Assembly: GCA_030144725.1 (NCBI GenBank)
Contig: JASKMD010000024.1
Location: 3,215,076 to 3,279,075, forward strand
DNA from: Haematococcus lacustris
Lineage: Eukaryota > Chlorophyta > Chlorophyceae > Chlamydomonadales > Haematococcaceae
Direction of reading: 5' to 3'
Length of the DNA stretch: 64,000 nucleotides
This document shows positions 11,506 to 24,318 of this stretch, piece after piece. Position numbers and translations under genes: made by a program. The notes below the pieces were generated by a model. The model ran no database searches. It was not told the DNA's origin and saw only the letters and a program-made list of their open reading frames with translations. Each line of letters begins with the position of its first letter. Position 1 is the first letter of the stretch.

Positions 11506-12700
11506 CACTCGTCCTAGAAGTCGAGGGTCGAAGTTGAGTGACCGGGCATCATTGCCTAGTGAGTCAGAGATAGCCACACTCCTGTAGCGCCTACATCGAC
11601 AGCAACAACGACAACACAAACTAGCAACAAAGAAAAGGGCTAGTGTGGTTGAGACCCAGGTGGGGTGGCTTACCGACTTGTTGTGTTGAACACTGCACAT
11701 GTCTTGTAGGCTGGCAAAGCGTGTCCGAGACATTGACACCAACTCCACTTGCTTGGCAGGCACAGTTGTTGCCGCCATCGCTGGTGCTACTGGTGCAGGT
11801 GCTGTAGGTGGTGCTGGTGCTGTGGCAGCCCTCTGTGCCGCCTTTGTAGGTAGAGGATACTGTACGAGCTCATGGGCTTGTGCAATGTGCTCGCAGTACT
11901 GTCGGGGCACTATGCAGCAACACCAGAGCACTTGGCAACATCATCAGAACGTGCCCAGCGTGGGAGAGAGGGACAAGCTTTGGGCGATTTGTTGCCTCTT
12001 GGGTGTTTGGAGGCCAAGACTTACTGGTGAAAAAGAGATTGATGATGTGTGCATGGCCGCTTAAGCACCTGATGTGAGGTCCGCTGTGCTCAAGCAGTTT
12101 CAAACGATGGCAGCATCGATGAGGGCGTGTCAGTTACTAGGGTGCATACGGTTTCTGTCCTGCACACGCATTGACACATGAGTCAGTGACAGTGCGCAAG
12201 TTGACAATCTGGCATGAGTGAAGCTAGGAACTGGCCTCCTCCAGTTTTGCCTCTGTGACCGCGACCGTGGACATGAGGATTTGTTGTTGCCGAGCTGCTG
12301 CTGTACAAGCACGCCCTGATGATCGGCCCTGATGGCCTTGGTGTGGTCGTTGCGACAACCCATAAGGGGTTTGGCTGAGGTAGGATAAGATGAGAGGAGG
12401 TGGTAGGTGAAGGTAGACTAGGAGGTGGTGGTAATGGTGGTGGTGGTGGTAGTAGTGGTGGTGGTGGTGGTGGTGGCGGTTGAAATTGGGTAAGCGGGCT
12501 CGTGCAACAGTTGCCAATCGTGGTGTCTGGGGGTAGCTATGCACAAGGTATGTAAGCTCCTGGTAACAAATGCCTTTCCTACATTGAGAGTGGCACCAAG
12601 AGCGGGTCATTTTGCTTCATTAAGCAATCAAGCACACCAGCAACACAGCAAGCTTCGTGTAGGCTGCACAGGCTTGACATGCCAGTTCTTACCTCGAGTT
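11506..12700. other. Likely remainder of the same mobile remnant; nothing firmly assigned
   Basis: A reverse-strand frame at about 11930-11690 encodes an Ala/Pro/Thr-rich linker (PTAPAPVAPAMAATTVPAKQ) after a helical EHIAQAHELVQYP segment. At 12424-12476 a (GGT/GGTA)n-like stretch encodes His-rich peptide on the reverse strand. No clean gene structure was found. Confidence 0.25.
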
Positions 12701-12829
12701 GAGAGGTACTTCTGAGCTTTACACCAATTTGGGCCTAGCGACCCAAAAGAAATAGAAGTAGGTGCGCGCCTACATCAGGGAAGATAGGTTGATAGAGCGG
12801 GGAGTTATTATATACGCCGGCTGTACTTG

Positions 12830-13250
12830 CCCTTAGAGCTGCAGGAGGCCACCACGCGAGAGCGGTCGGCTGATCGGTTGCCGCACTTGCTAGGATTCCC
12901 CCAGCATCAGGAGCTCGTTGCGCTTTACCAAAGCCATTGGGTAAGCATTGGCCTGCCGACACAGTTTGCTTGGTGAACATGTCCTGCATGACATGCCACT
13001 TACATTTCTTTCGCCTTGCACCGCAGGCCGGGTGACCGGGACTTGTTAGCAGCGCTGAACATTCGCCGCTGTGCAGTCCGCATCAGGTACACCGCGCTAC
13101 ACCGAGTGCATTAGGTGAACATGTCGTGAACATGTCTTGTCACTTACATTTGTTTCGCACCTCACCGCAGGCCGCACCCCTGAGCGTACCAAGAAGTACG
13201 ACACAAGCAAAAAAAACAATGAACCCCTAACAAAGGGGATGTGTGTGGTT
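12830..13250 (+). pseudogene. Fanzor/TnpB-like C-terminal remnant
   Basis: A plus-strand exon after an acceptor at about 13025 reads PGDRDLLAALNIRRCAVRI and ends at a gtacac donor near 13087. D-R-D-x-x-x-A-x-N-I-R-R is the form of the third RuvC catalytic segment (RuvC-III) in TnpB/Fanzor proteins. Upstream, about 12837-12945, a frame reads LPHLLGFPQHQELVALYQSH, which looks like the preceding linker. After the next acceptor (about 13171) a basic tail RTPERTKKYDTSKKNNEP follows, but only with a shifted phase. No RuvC-I or RuvC-II motif was found on this strand nearby, so this is a truncated relic. The identification rests on one short motif. Confidence 0.45.
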
Positions 13251-13698
13251 TTGAGCTACTAGGGCTCTGGCAACAGGCACACACACCAGAAGGCTGAGCT
13301 GAAGTGGGCATTAGGCACACTGTCGGTAGCCTTTACAATGATGAGCTCGCAGCCTGGTTCGATTCCAACTCATGCTTTATTTTGGTGTAGCATGAGGGCT
13401 GTGGGGTTCAGGAGTTGAAGGCAAGGCAGATGGCAATGCTGATGGCAATGCTGAAACACCATGCAAGCGTCAGGCAGCGCCCACCATTTCACCCATCTCA
13501 CCGCTGCACACGCCACCGCAGCCTACGAAATACAGGTAGCATTCGAACCTCGCTGCCCGCAAAGCGATACTGCGCAGCATGTTACGCGACTTACCTTGCA
13601 ATGGAACGCATCTGACTTGGTCGATGGCACGCATGACTGCGGCGCTGCATCGAGCGCCGTCCGTGATGCCTTGACCAAGTTCATTTGAGACGCTGGAC
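13251..13698. other. Upstream region of the coiled-coil gene
   Basis: No supported gene. A tRNA B-box-like word (ggttcgattcc at about 13357) occurs without a foldable tRNA around it. The region from 13480 to 13690 has open frames on both strands but no clear product. Confidence 0.3.
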
Positions 13699-13704
13699 AT
13701 GGGT

Positions 13705-13750
<46 letters not shown>

Positions 13751-16700
13751 GACCACAACGGGAGATAGCTGACGACCAGCAACCAGCGGTCACTGATGCG
13801 GTGTTACAAGACAAGGTAATTGACTGCTTGCAAAGCTCAACCCAGAGAGTTGGGTAGCTAGGGGGAGCTCTCGCAGGTGGGGGTTGCCCTCGCGGGTGGG
13901 GTATCTTCTGGGGCTGGGTCGGGTGGGTCGTTTTCTCGTTAGCGTGTAGTAGGAGGGCTTGTGTCTTCTGGGGACCTTCAAGTCATCGACTCCTGTCTTG
14001 TGTGGTCTTGTCGCTTGGGTTGCCTGCTTTGCTCTCCTCTGACGGTTTTCTCTCCTGAACTCTCACCTAGTGCGGTTTTGGTTCCTTATCTTCCTCTGTA
14101 ACTCTCCTCCAAGAGAAAAAAAGGGAGAAAGAACCCACCTCTGCACTGCAAGAGTGCCGTGTCTGGTGTGACTCACTGCCGTCCTCATTTGCTAGCTCCA
14201 CCACAGTGTCAACAAGCTGCAGCAAGCACAAGACATACAGCAGCTGTCGCACAACTTTATGCTGCAAAGCAACCGCCATGAAACCCAGCCCATTGCCCGA
14301 CACCCTCAACAACCAGCCACAGTGTGTTGTTGCGGCTGCTGCAGCCACTGCTGCTGGGTGGCTTGGCTGGCCACAGGTGCTGGGCCTGGAGCTGCAGCTG
14401 GCCACCGCCCATCAGGACATCACACTCTTGCGCAACGCTCTGGCGGCGCAGAGCCAGCAGCCGGTGCCCGTCCCTGCGCTGCACCCCTACCAGGAGCTGG
14501 TGCCAGAAGCAGCACCACAGGTTAGGCCCCACCATGCCCTCACTGCAATGTCCCCCCTTCCCTTCCCTGCCGCCTCCCTTCCCACCCGCCGCCATGCTCA
14601 CCCCCCTCCCCACACCCTCCCCACACCTCCCTCCCCACACCTCCCTCCCCACACCCTCCCGCCCTTCTTGCACACACCAGCACCCTTCACAATGTAATCA
14701 ACTGACCAACCAACCAGCCAACCGACACACCGCCAAGTGACACCCGCATGCACTGAGGGGGCGCCTGGGAGGAAGCTGGTCCCTGCTGACCCTGTGACCC
14801 ACAGCAGGCCACCTCTCTCCACCCCCCTCCCACCCCTCTCCACCCCCCTCCCACCCCTCTCCACCCCCCTCCCACCTCTCTCCACCCCCCTCCCACCCCT
14901 CCACCCTCCACCCTCCACCCTCCACCCTCCACCCTCCACCCTCCACCCTCCACCCTCCACCCTCCACCCTCCACCCTCCACCCTCCACCCTCCACCCTCC
15001 ACCCTCCACCCTCCACCCTCCACCCTCCACCCTCCACCCTCCACCCTCCACCCTCCACCCTCCACCCTCCACCCTCCACCCTCCACCCTCCACCCTCCAC
15101 CCTCCACCCTCCACCCTCCACCCTCCACCCTCCACCCTCCACCCTCCACCCTCCACCCTCCACCCTCCACCCTCCACCCTCCACCCTCCACCCTCCACCC
15201 TCCACCCTCCACCCTCCACCCTCCACCCTCCACCCTCCACCCTCCACCCTCCACCCTCCACCCTCCACCCTCCACCCTCCACCCTCCACCCTCCACCCTC
15301 CACCCTCCACCCTCCACCCTCCACCCTCCACCCTCCACCCTCCACCCTCCACCCTCCACCCTCCACCCTCCACCCTCCACCCTCCACCCTCCACCCTCCA
15401 CCCTCCACCCTCCACCCTCCACCCTCCACCCTCCACCCTCCACCCTCCACCCTCCACCCTCCACCCTCCACCCTCCACCCTCCACCCTCCACCCTCCACC
15501 CTCCACCCTCCACCCTCCACCCTCCACCCTCCACCCTCCACCCTCCACCCTCCACCCTCCACCCTCCACCCTCCACCCTCCACCCTCCACCCTCCACCCT
15601 CCACCCTCCACCCTCCACCCTCCACCCTCCACCCTCCACCCTCCACCCTCCACCCTCCACCCTCCACCCTCCACCCTCCACCCTCCACCCTCCACCCTCC
15701 ACCCTCCACCCTCCACCCTCCACCCTCCACCCTCCACCCTCCACCCTCCACCCTCCACCCTCCACCCTCCACCCTCCACCCTCCACCCTCCACCCTCCAC
15801 CCTCCACCCTCCACCCTCCACCCTCCACCCTCCACCCTCCACCCTCCACCCTCCACCCTCCACCCTCCACCCTCCACCCTCCACCCTCCACCCTCCACCC
15901 TCCACCCTCCACCCTCCACCCTCCACCCTCCACCCTCCACCCTCCACCCTCCACCCTCCACCCTCCACCCTCCACCCTCCACCCTCCACCCTCCACCCTC
16001 CACCCTCCACCCTCCACCCTCCACCCTCCACCCTCCACCCTCCACCCTCCACCCTCCACCCTCCACCCTCCACCCTCCACCCTCCACCCTCCACCCTCCA
16101 CCCTCCACCCTCCACCCTCCACCCTCCACCCTCCACCCTCCACCCTCCACCCTCCACCCTCCACCCTCCACCCTCCACCCTCCACCCTCCACCCTCCACC
16201 CTCCACCCTCCACCCTCCACCCTCCACCCTCCACCCTCCACCCTCCACCCTCCACCCTCCACCCTCCACCCTCCACCCTCCACCCTCCACCCTCCACCCT
16301 CCACCCTCCACCCTCCACCCTCCACCCTCCACCCTCCACCCTCCACCCTCCACCCTCCACCCCCCCTCCACCCTCCACCCTCCACCCTCCACCCTCCACC
16401 CTCCACCCTCCACCCTCCACCCTCCACCCTCCACCCTCCACCCTCCACCCTCCACCCTCCACCCTCCACCCTCCACCCTCCACCCTCCACCCTCCACCCT
16501 CCACCCTCCACCCTCCACCCTCCACCCTCCACCCTCCACCCTCCACCCTCCACCCTCCACCCTCCACCCTCCACCCTCCACCCTCCACCCTCCACCCTCC
16601 ACCCTCCACCCTCCACCCTCCACCCTCCACCCTCCACCCTCCACCCTCCACCCTCCACCCTCCACCCTCCACCCTCCACCCTCCACCCTCCACCCTCCAC

Positions 16701-19700
16701 CCTCCACCCTCCACCCTCCACCCTCCACCCTCCACCCTCCACCCTCCACCCTCCACCCTCCACCCTCCACCCTCCACCCTCCACCCTCCACCCTCCACCC
16801 TCCACCCTCCACCCTCCACCCTCCACCCTCCACCCTCCACCCTCCACCCTCCACCCTCCACCCTCCACCCTCCACCCTCCACCCTCCACCCTCCACCCTC
16901 CACCCTCCACCCTCCACCCTGCACCTGTTTTGCCCAGTATGATATAGATGGTGTGGGTGACAGCCTCCCTCACCTCCCATCCCTGGACGCTGAGCCACAC
17001 CTGAGCTTCACTGTCACCTCCCCGCACCGCCACCTGCCCGCCTGCACCTGCCCGCACTGCCACTTGCCCACCTCCACCTGCCCACACCATCACCTGCCCG
17101 CCTCCGCCAGCTCCTGCATCTGGGTCGCCTCCAATGCTGCCACCCACACCCACACCCACACCCACACCCACACCCACACCCACACCCACACCCACACCCA
17201 CACCCACACCCACACCCACACCCACACCCACACCCACACCCACACCCACACCCACACCCACACCCACACCCACACCCACACCCACACCCACACCCACACC
17301 CACACCCACACCCACACCCACACTTGCACCCTCACCTGCTCCTGCGCCACACAGTTGTAGCTAGCGGCTAGGTGCCTTCACCCGCCCTGTCCGCAGCTGC
17401 CTGGGTGTCAGGGCACTGCCAACCTCCCCGCCATGCCTGCTGCTTCCTGCCAGGTGAGGAGCAAGCCAGGGTGGGCGCATGCATGCAGGCAGGAAGTAGG
17501 CCAGGCAACGCATAACAGGGCCAAGGCGGCCGCACGCAGGCAGGGGAGGCAGGTAGGCAGGCAGGCAGGGGAGGCAGGTAGGCAAGCAGGGGAGGTGGCC
17601 AGACCAGGCCAGAAGAAGCTAGGCCAGGCTGACCCAGCCAGGGTCAGCAGGTCAAGGTGACCAGGCCAGGGTCAGCATGGCCCCAGGTCGGGGGTTCAAC
17701 TCCTGGAAGCGTACAGTGGCGGATGGTGGAGGGGTGCGGGGAGGTGGCGGCTGAGGTAGCGGGCCAGGTGAGGGGGAGCAAGGGGTGCAGCATGAAAGAG
17801 TGATGTTGACCCGCTGGGTGGTGCTGAGCCCCCTGTCTTCCTGGGTGGTGCTTGCGCCGTAGCCCATGCCCATGCTGTATGCCCAGCTTGTGCTCGGAGG
17901 CTGGCCCCCAGCCTGGGCAGCCCTGGCTGGCACCTGTACCATGTGCTGCCTCCATGCTGCCCCTTGCGGCCCACCTGGTCAGGAAAGCACCCCCCACATG
18001 GCATGCGTGGGTGCATGGTAGTGAGCCCGGGGTGGAGCTAATGATGGTGGTTGCTACAGCTGCTGGCGATGAGCTACCCTTAGGTGCCATTGTGCAGTGC
18101 AGGACAGAGGCTTGAGACAGAGGACAGAGGACAGGCCGGGTGCTGCTTTGGTGGAGCTGTCTTCTGAACATGGCTGCTGGGTGCTGCCTTGGCCCTAACC
18201 ACCTGGCCCTGACCACCTGGCCCTCAACCATCTTTCCCCATCCACCTGGACACAACCACCTTGGCCCCAGGCTGAGCTGGCCGAGGTGGAGAGCAGGCAG
18301 CTGAGGAGCAAGGTCCAGGAGCTGACACAGGCGCTGGCGGCTGAGCAGGACAAAGCCGCTAGGTGAGGCGGTGAGCTGCGGTGGGGTGGGTAGTGGAAAA
18401 CTCGAACTGAGGGGGTGGCAGTGGAGGGCTCCGGTGGCTAGGGAGTGGATGGAGGTGCGTGCATGGGGCTATTGGAATGCATGGAGGCCATGTACAAAAA
18501 ATAAAAAGTCGAAACCGTGCACTGCGTCCCACCACACAGCTTATTGCTCACGGGGGTCCTCGCCATCATTCCTAGTCAGTCACAACCTCATCGTCCAGCT
18601 CTTTGCCAGTGGCAATCAGCAACCTGGCTGCCTTGAACTGCTCGGCCTCACTTGTATTGGCTTTCTTGGCCCTTCTGGCATGCTAAGCATTCGTTGCAGC
18701 AATCTAATGTTGGGCAGCTACAGCTTCGCACGTCTGGAGTTGTCCGGGCGAGCGTAGAACCGAGGGACGAATAAGGCAGAGCCTCGCTGACTCGACTGCT
18801 TCAAGGCAGTGCTGTGAGTTTGATCTCACGGCCGGTCTTTGCTGTGCGCAGCGCTCTTGCAGACTGCGCCAGCGCCCAGCGGAAGGCCGAGACCGCCATA
18901 AGCCGCGTTAACGACCTGGACCTTCAGCTGGGCGCGGCGCGGCGAGAGTGCCGGATGGCCGACCAACAGCGCGCGGATCTAGCTTCTGAGCGCGAAAAGC
19001 TGCGTGCAGAGCTCGCAGCAGGAACAGGTGCGTCAACAACAAGTGCCGGCGTCGCATGTGACGATGCTTTGCTGCTGCAAGCCCGGCACGTCCCGTTGCA
19101 ACACCTCCCAAGCAAGGAGTGCTGCAGTGCCACGTCTGCAGAGCGGCAGGCCCACTCGACGGCAGAGACGCTTCGGCTTCAGAAAGTGGTTGAGACTTTG
19201 CAAGCCAAACTATCCACGGCGCAAGATCGTACAAGCGAGCTAGAACGTAGCAACCGCCAAGCTCTCAGCGCTTGCGAGGCGTCAACAAGGTAACTTTGGC
19301 GCGCAACCGTTCTATCCTGAGAGGCCCCCCCCTCTCCGAAAAACAAGTTCTACAAATGTTTATGACGACATTTTCAAACCCCCACAATCCCTATCGAAGG
19401 TACGGATTTGGAGGTGGGTTGGAGTACAAGCAGCAACCGCATCAGGCCCGGCAACCACTGTTGCAATGTGGCACAGTTTTGGCGACAAAGTGACACTCAA
19501 AGGGGGGTCCCCTGCCTGGGTCCTCCCCTTCCTCTCCTATAGTCTTCTGGCGGATCATGTGATCCGGACGGTAGTTTGGACATGCTGCACACGCCGCGCT
19601 TCAGAAGTATCAGTCCATCAATACGATAGCCCAGAGCTGAGGCCCCGGGATAAACAAGCGCCGGCGACGCTTCATGGCTCAACGCTTGCATGCACTCTGG

Positions 19701-22700
19701 GATGCAGGAGCGCGCAGGAGCTGGAAGAGCGGCTGGGCGAGTCCGAGGACCGGTGCCGCGCGGTGGCGCAGGCTGGCGCCGAGGCCAGGCGGGTCGCAGA
19801 AGCCAGCACGCGGGAGCTGCAGCTCGAGCAGGGCCGGGTCCGGGAGCTTGAGGCACGGGCGGCACGCGCAGAAATGCAAGTCGCCCAGGTACGCTCCGAC
19901 TGCCAGGATCTGGCTCGCTCGGTAGTGGTCCTACCTTCGCTTGATTCGTCGCGGCAGACATATGTTTGAATTAGCTGGTCATTGTTACAGTTGGATTGTC
20001 ACTCTATGAAGCTACATGTGATGCCTGCAGCTTCTGCGTGACTCCGAGCGCAGCAAGCAGTCTCTGGAGGCAGAGAGAGCGTTGCTGCAGGAGCAGGTGC
20101 ACCAGGTGAGCATCCCAGCACCTCAACCTTAGCTGCAGCAGAGTAAACACTGGAAGTTGGTGAAGTGACACAGCTGTGCCTGAAGCAGAAAAGGGACTGC
20201 CCTGATCCTGATCCTGCGCATGGTTTTGACGCCGCTTTGCTCCTGGTATCACCCAGCCCCACCTCCGCAGCTAACCACTGACTTCACCCCCCGCTGACCT
20301 CCTATTCTCCACTATCTATTTCGCCCCCCCCCTGACCCCTGCTGCTGACTTGAGCGCCCCCCCCTCCCCCCCGCACCCCGCACCTCGCACCCCGCACCCC
20401 CCGCACCCCACCTGCTCACACCACTGCCCTCCCCCCCTTCACCCCCATGCTGCCTGCTGCCAGGTGGGTCTGCTGCAGAGTGGGCTGGCCTCTGAGGCAG
20501 CCGCTGTGCGAGCCCTGGGCCACCTGGCTGCCTCCCCCCCCTCCCCTGTCCCCCCTCCCCCCCCTCCCCCTCCCCCCCTGCACCCCCCTCTGCAGCCCCT
20601 ACGCTGCGCTTTGAAATCAACACTGTCACCGGCACCCCGGGGCCGCCCCCCACCCTGACAGCCTGGCCCACAGGCCCCGGCCCCCCTCCCCTGGCCCCCC
20701 ACCCCATCAGCCCCGGCATCAGCTCCATCAGCCTCGCCCCGGCGCCCCGCCTCCCTGCTGCCTCCACGACCCCCGCCTCTGCAGTTGCTTCCGGCCTGGG
20801 CAGCGTGGGGGGTGTGGGAGGTGGGGGCGGGCCGGTGGGGGCGGTGCTGGGCTGGGGCTCCGCCTCTGCGGGTCAGGGGGGACGCAGTGGTCTGCCTGGG
20901 GGGCAGGGGCGGCTGCAGGGGCCCCCACAGGGGGTGCTGGCTGGCTATGGCGGCCTAAGCCACAGCTCCCGCCCAGCTAGTGCTCATGACCAGGCATCAC
21001 ACATGAGGTGTGACACTGATGTGAGGGCAGGGGAGCCGGGGGGGCGGGGGAGGCGGGGCGGGGCTGTGGTGAAAGCAGAAGGACGGGAAGAGAGTCAGGG
21101 CCAGGGGCAGCGCCAGGGGTGGGGGCGGGAGCAGGGGCAGGGGCAGGGGTGATGGGTCAGGATAGGAAGGGCCAGGAAGGTTTGGGCCGGGTTGAGTGCA
21201 TTACAGTGGAAAGGATGAGAGGATGGTGCTTGCCAGATCCAGGGAGAGGGGAGGAGAAGAATGGGAGGAGGGGGAAAGGGTGTGACAGCACCCACAGCAC
21301 CCGGCTGCTGCCCGCCCTGCTGCATGTCAAACCCAGCATGCAGCAACACTGTATTGTTAACCTGACCTGACCTGACCTGACCTGACCCGACCCGACCCGA
21401 CCCGACCCGACCCGACCCGACCCGACCCGACCCGACCCGACCCGACCCGACCCGACCCGACCCGACCCGACCCGACCCGACCCGACCCGACCCGACCCGA
21501 CCCGACCCGACCCGACCCGACCCGACCCGACCCGACCCGACCCGACCCGACCCGACCCGACCCGACCCGACCCGACCCGACCCGACCCGACCCGACCCGA
21601 CCCGACCCGACCCGACCCGACCCGACCCGACCTGCTCTGCCCTCCTCACCCCTAGGGGGCCCTTGCACGCTAGGCCACCTTAGAGGTCAGGGGAGGGGTT
21701 GTGACAGCAGCCAGGGCACCTGTGCTCTCCTTAGGGTTAGGGTTAGGGTTAGGGTTAGGGTCTGGGCTTACCCCTCACCCTAACCCAACTAAGGAACCGT
21801 TGCTATGGCTGCTGCCCACCCTGCTGCCCACCCTGCTGCCCACCCTGCTGCCCACCCTGCTGCCCACCCTGCTGCCCACCCTGCTGCCACCTCCCTCCCA
21901 CCACCAACTTGCAGGCTGGCCCACCTGGTCCAGCAGCTGCAGCGCCAGCTGGCTGAGGCAGGCACCGCGGCAACCTCGCACGCCGCTGCCCGTCAAGCCC
22001 TGCAGCAGCAGCTGGATGCAGCCCACCAGCAGCTGCAGGTGCAGGGAGGGGCCTTGGCAGCAGCCCAGCAACAGCTGCGCGACCACTCCCACCAGCTGGT
22101 CCAGCTGCACCAGACAGCCACACGGCTGCGCACACAGCCAGGCAGCTCCCTCACGTCCTCCCCAGGGCCTGGCGCAGAGTGGGCAGGGTCACCTGGGCAG
22201 GGTGCCGGGGCAACAAGAGGGGCATGGCCGAGGGCAGGGGCAGGGGCAGGGGCAGGGGCAGGGGCAGGGGCAGGGCGCAACTCATGACCATCATCTCTCC
22301 ACAGCCACAGCTGCAGGTCTGCCAGCAGCAGCAGGCTTGCCAGCAGCAGCAGCAGCAGGAGGTGATGAGTCCCAGTACAGAGACCCAGCGGCTGCGGCTG
22401 GAGTTGCTGTCAGAGCAGCAGGCCCATGCAGCGCAGCGCCGCCTGGTGGTCACTCTCAATGACCAGATCGAAAAAATGAGGCAGCAGCTGTGTGCAGCCA
22501 CCCAGCAAGTGCAGGCAACCTCGAGCCCATCTAGCACAGCAGCTGGGTCCAGCAGCAGCAATCAGCCGCAGTCAGGGCAAGCTCATGCCCAGGGTCCAGC
22601 TCAGCACCCCCCCTCCTCCTCACCCCCCTCTCCCCCCACCTCCTCCCAACCCCTGGTGGGCATGCCCACACCACACCCTCAGACGCCAACCGCCTCGCAT

Positions 22701-24318
22701 GAGAGACTGTTGTCCTCTGATGTTGAGGTCTCCCGGCTGCTGCGGCAGCTGGAGCGCAGCCAGGACGACCTGCTGCTGCTTAGTCAGAAGCTGGCAGGTG
22801 GGCAGGACGGCAGGGCAAGGGTGGTTGCCCAGCCATGTTGTAGCAGACACGGCTCATGCCCTACGACATCACCCCACCCCTGACCCCACCCCTGACCCCA
22901 CCCCTGACCCCACCCCTGACCCCACCCCTCACCCCACCCCTGACCCACCTCTCACCCCACCCCTCACCCTGACCCCACCCCTGACCCCACCCCTGACCCC
23001 ACCACTCCCTGGTGCCCTGCGCAGAGGCGGAGCGGACCATCCACACTCAGGACGAGGTCATGGCTCACCTGCAGGCCCAGCTCCACGAGGCCCTCCTGGC
23101 CCGTCCTTCCCCCTCAGCAGCCCGTCCCTGGTCTCCCTCACCTGACCCCACCAGCGGTGGCTCCCTATCCCAGCCTGTTGCCTCTACTTCCCAAACCCAC
23201 CATCACGCTTGTGCCACCAGCAACCAGCCCCACAGCAGACCAGGCAGCAGGACAGGGAGCAGCACCACCTCCTGGCTGGGGGGTGCTCTGTTCCGTAGCA
23301 GTACCCCCAGCGTGGCCCAGCGTCCCTCCCCCTCCCCTTCCCCCTTCCCGCAGCCTTCAAGCCCACCCAGGCCCGCTACCGCAGCTGCACGTCCTCCCAT
23401 TGCACCTAATCACTCTTCTGTGGGAGGCCCGGTCACTCCTGGTCATTCTGATGGGGCAGGGCTAGTCACTCTTGGCAGGGCTGCAGGTGTGGGATTAGGG
23501 GCAGGCAGTGGGGCAGGGGAGGGTGTCAGTGCCAGGGGGGAGGTGGGGCAGGGGCAGGGGGAGGGGAGGCCCACCGCCCTATGTCTGCAGCCATCCCCCG
23601 CAGCAGCTCCACCTCGCGCAGACCTGCCCCACCAGCCCCTGCCTCTGCCACCCCTGCCTCCTCAATCCCTGTCGCTGCCACCCCTCCCCCTGCCCCTGCA
23701 CCCATCACCACGGCTACAATGGCAGCAGGCGGGCAGCTTTGGGGCCCCCCTCGTTTCCAAGGGCCAGGCCCAGCCACCTGCAGGCCGTCCTCTGCCTTCT
23801 CTGCTCAGCCCCGCCCCTCCGCCCATACACCAGCTGGGCTGGGTCTTGGACCTGGCCCTAGAGCGACAGCCCAGCATTTGCCTGATAGCAGTGCTGGCGG
23901 ACAGGCGGTCGCTGGGGGGGCAGCAGGGGGGCGATCCCATGTGGGGCCATGGACCCGGCCCATGTCTGCCATGCCTGTACGGAACCTGCATGGACAGGCT
24001 GCGACACGGGGCAGCACGCACGTTAGACATAGGTACACGCACAGCGTTGAAGCCGCCGCGATGCCTCGAGGAGGTACCTCGCGCGACTCGCCCGCTGCGA
24101 CGAAGGGGGCGAGTGGCGGCGTAGGAAAGACGGAAGGTCGTTTGGCCGGGGCGCACAACGTCTCTGCCCAGCCAGATCAATGGACCACCGGCAGACCTGC
24201 ACAAAGCGGCGAAGGCGAAGCGCAGGACAGCGCGTCGGAACGTCTGTGGCGAGCGGCGAGTCTCACACTCTCGGCCGGGGAGAACGAGGCTTCAACGGCA
24301 CCAAGCGCACCACGTTAG
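13699..24318 (+). CDS. Large coiled-coil protein with N-terminal polyGln (multi-exon)
   Basis: The likely start exon is 13699-13815: ATG, Gly, 15 CAG-encoded Gln, then [26 protein letters not shown] sequence and a gtaatt donor. Supported downstream exons: 14196 to about 14280, 14377-14520, 16938-?, 18271-18362, 18852-19027, 19142-19289, 19708-19888, 20031-20105, 20464-?, 20596-21007, 21915-?, 22305-22797, 23025-23486 and 23591-24318 (TAG). Phases match where both ends are fixed. Products are long heptad-type helices ([78 protein letters not shown]), with Gln-rich and Pro/Ser-rich disordered linkers and a disordered Pro/Ala/Ser C-terminus. This suits a cytoskeletal, centrosomal or basal-body scaffold, but no family is recognised. 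The exons at 16938, 20464 and 21915 have unsettled 3' ends, and two neighbouring genes could be fused in this model. Confidence 0.65.
14812..14900. repeat. About 20-bp tandem repeat, four copies
   Basis: Units of ctctccacccccctcccacc with small variation lead directly into the heptamer satellite and look like its ancestral or edge variant. Confidence 0.85.
14901..16920. repeat. (CCACCCT)n heptamer satellite, about 288 units
   Basis: Just over 2 kb of a single 7-bp unit, essentially invariant except for one irregular unit at about 16357-16367 (CCACCCCCCCT). It ends 17 bp before the exon at 16938, so it fills an intron of the coiled-coil gene. Because 7 is not a multiple of 3, all three frames on a strand cycle through the same seven codons without stops. 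This creates spurious open frames of over 700 codons (STLHPPP on plus, GGWRVEG on minus). The complementary strand (AGGGTGG)n is G-quadruplex-capable. Confidence 0.98.
17141..17323. repeat. (CACACC)n hexamer array, about 30 units
   Basis: A pure hexamer array after the exon that begins at 16938. Frames through it read Thr-Pro or Thr-His repeats. Whether it is intronic or a coding extension is not settled; the intron reading is preferred because the next reliable exon is at 18271. Confidence 0.95.
21361..21632. repeat. (CCTGA)5(CCCGA)n pentamer array, about 54 units
   Basis: The array begins with five CCTGA units and then becomes homogeneous CCCGA, in the intron between the exons ending at 21007 and starting at 21915. 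Its reverse-strand frames (Gly-Ser-Gly-Arg-Val repeats) are spurious. Confidence 0.97.
21731..21760 (+). repeat. (TTAGGG)5 interstitial telomere-type tract
   Basis: Five perfect TTAGGG units in the same intron as the CCCGA array, followed at about 21776 by a short CCCTAACCC stretch in the opposite sense. Confidence 0.9.
21810..21892. repeat. 12-bp tandem repeat (CTGCCCACCCTG), about 7 units
   Basis: It sits just before the acceptor of the exon at 21915 and forms the pyrimidine-rich intron end. Confidence 0.9.
22231..22275 (+). repeat. (GGGGCA)n array
   Basis: About seven units of G-rich hexamer near the 5' side of the intron preceding the exon at 22305. The same hexamer recurs at 26823 and 32313. 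Confidence 0.9.
22871..23010. repeat. 12-bp tandem repeat (CCCCACCCCTGA), about 11 units
   Basis: Degenerate dodecamer array ending 14 bp before the exon at 23025 of the coiled-coil gene. Confidence 0.9.

Noticed and set aside
13340..13380. tRNA gene suggested by ggttcgattcc
   Set aside because: The B-box word is present but the neighbouring bases do not form T-arm or acceptor stems, and no A-box or anticodon arm was found at the right distance.
14598..17321. Open frames of 700-900 codons on both strands through the heptamer satellite
   Set aside because: They are a by-product of a 7-bp repeat without stop codons in any frame. The composition is only GGWRVEG or STLHPPP cycles and the tract ends at a splice acceptor.
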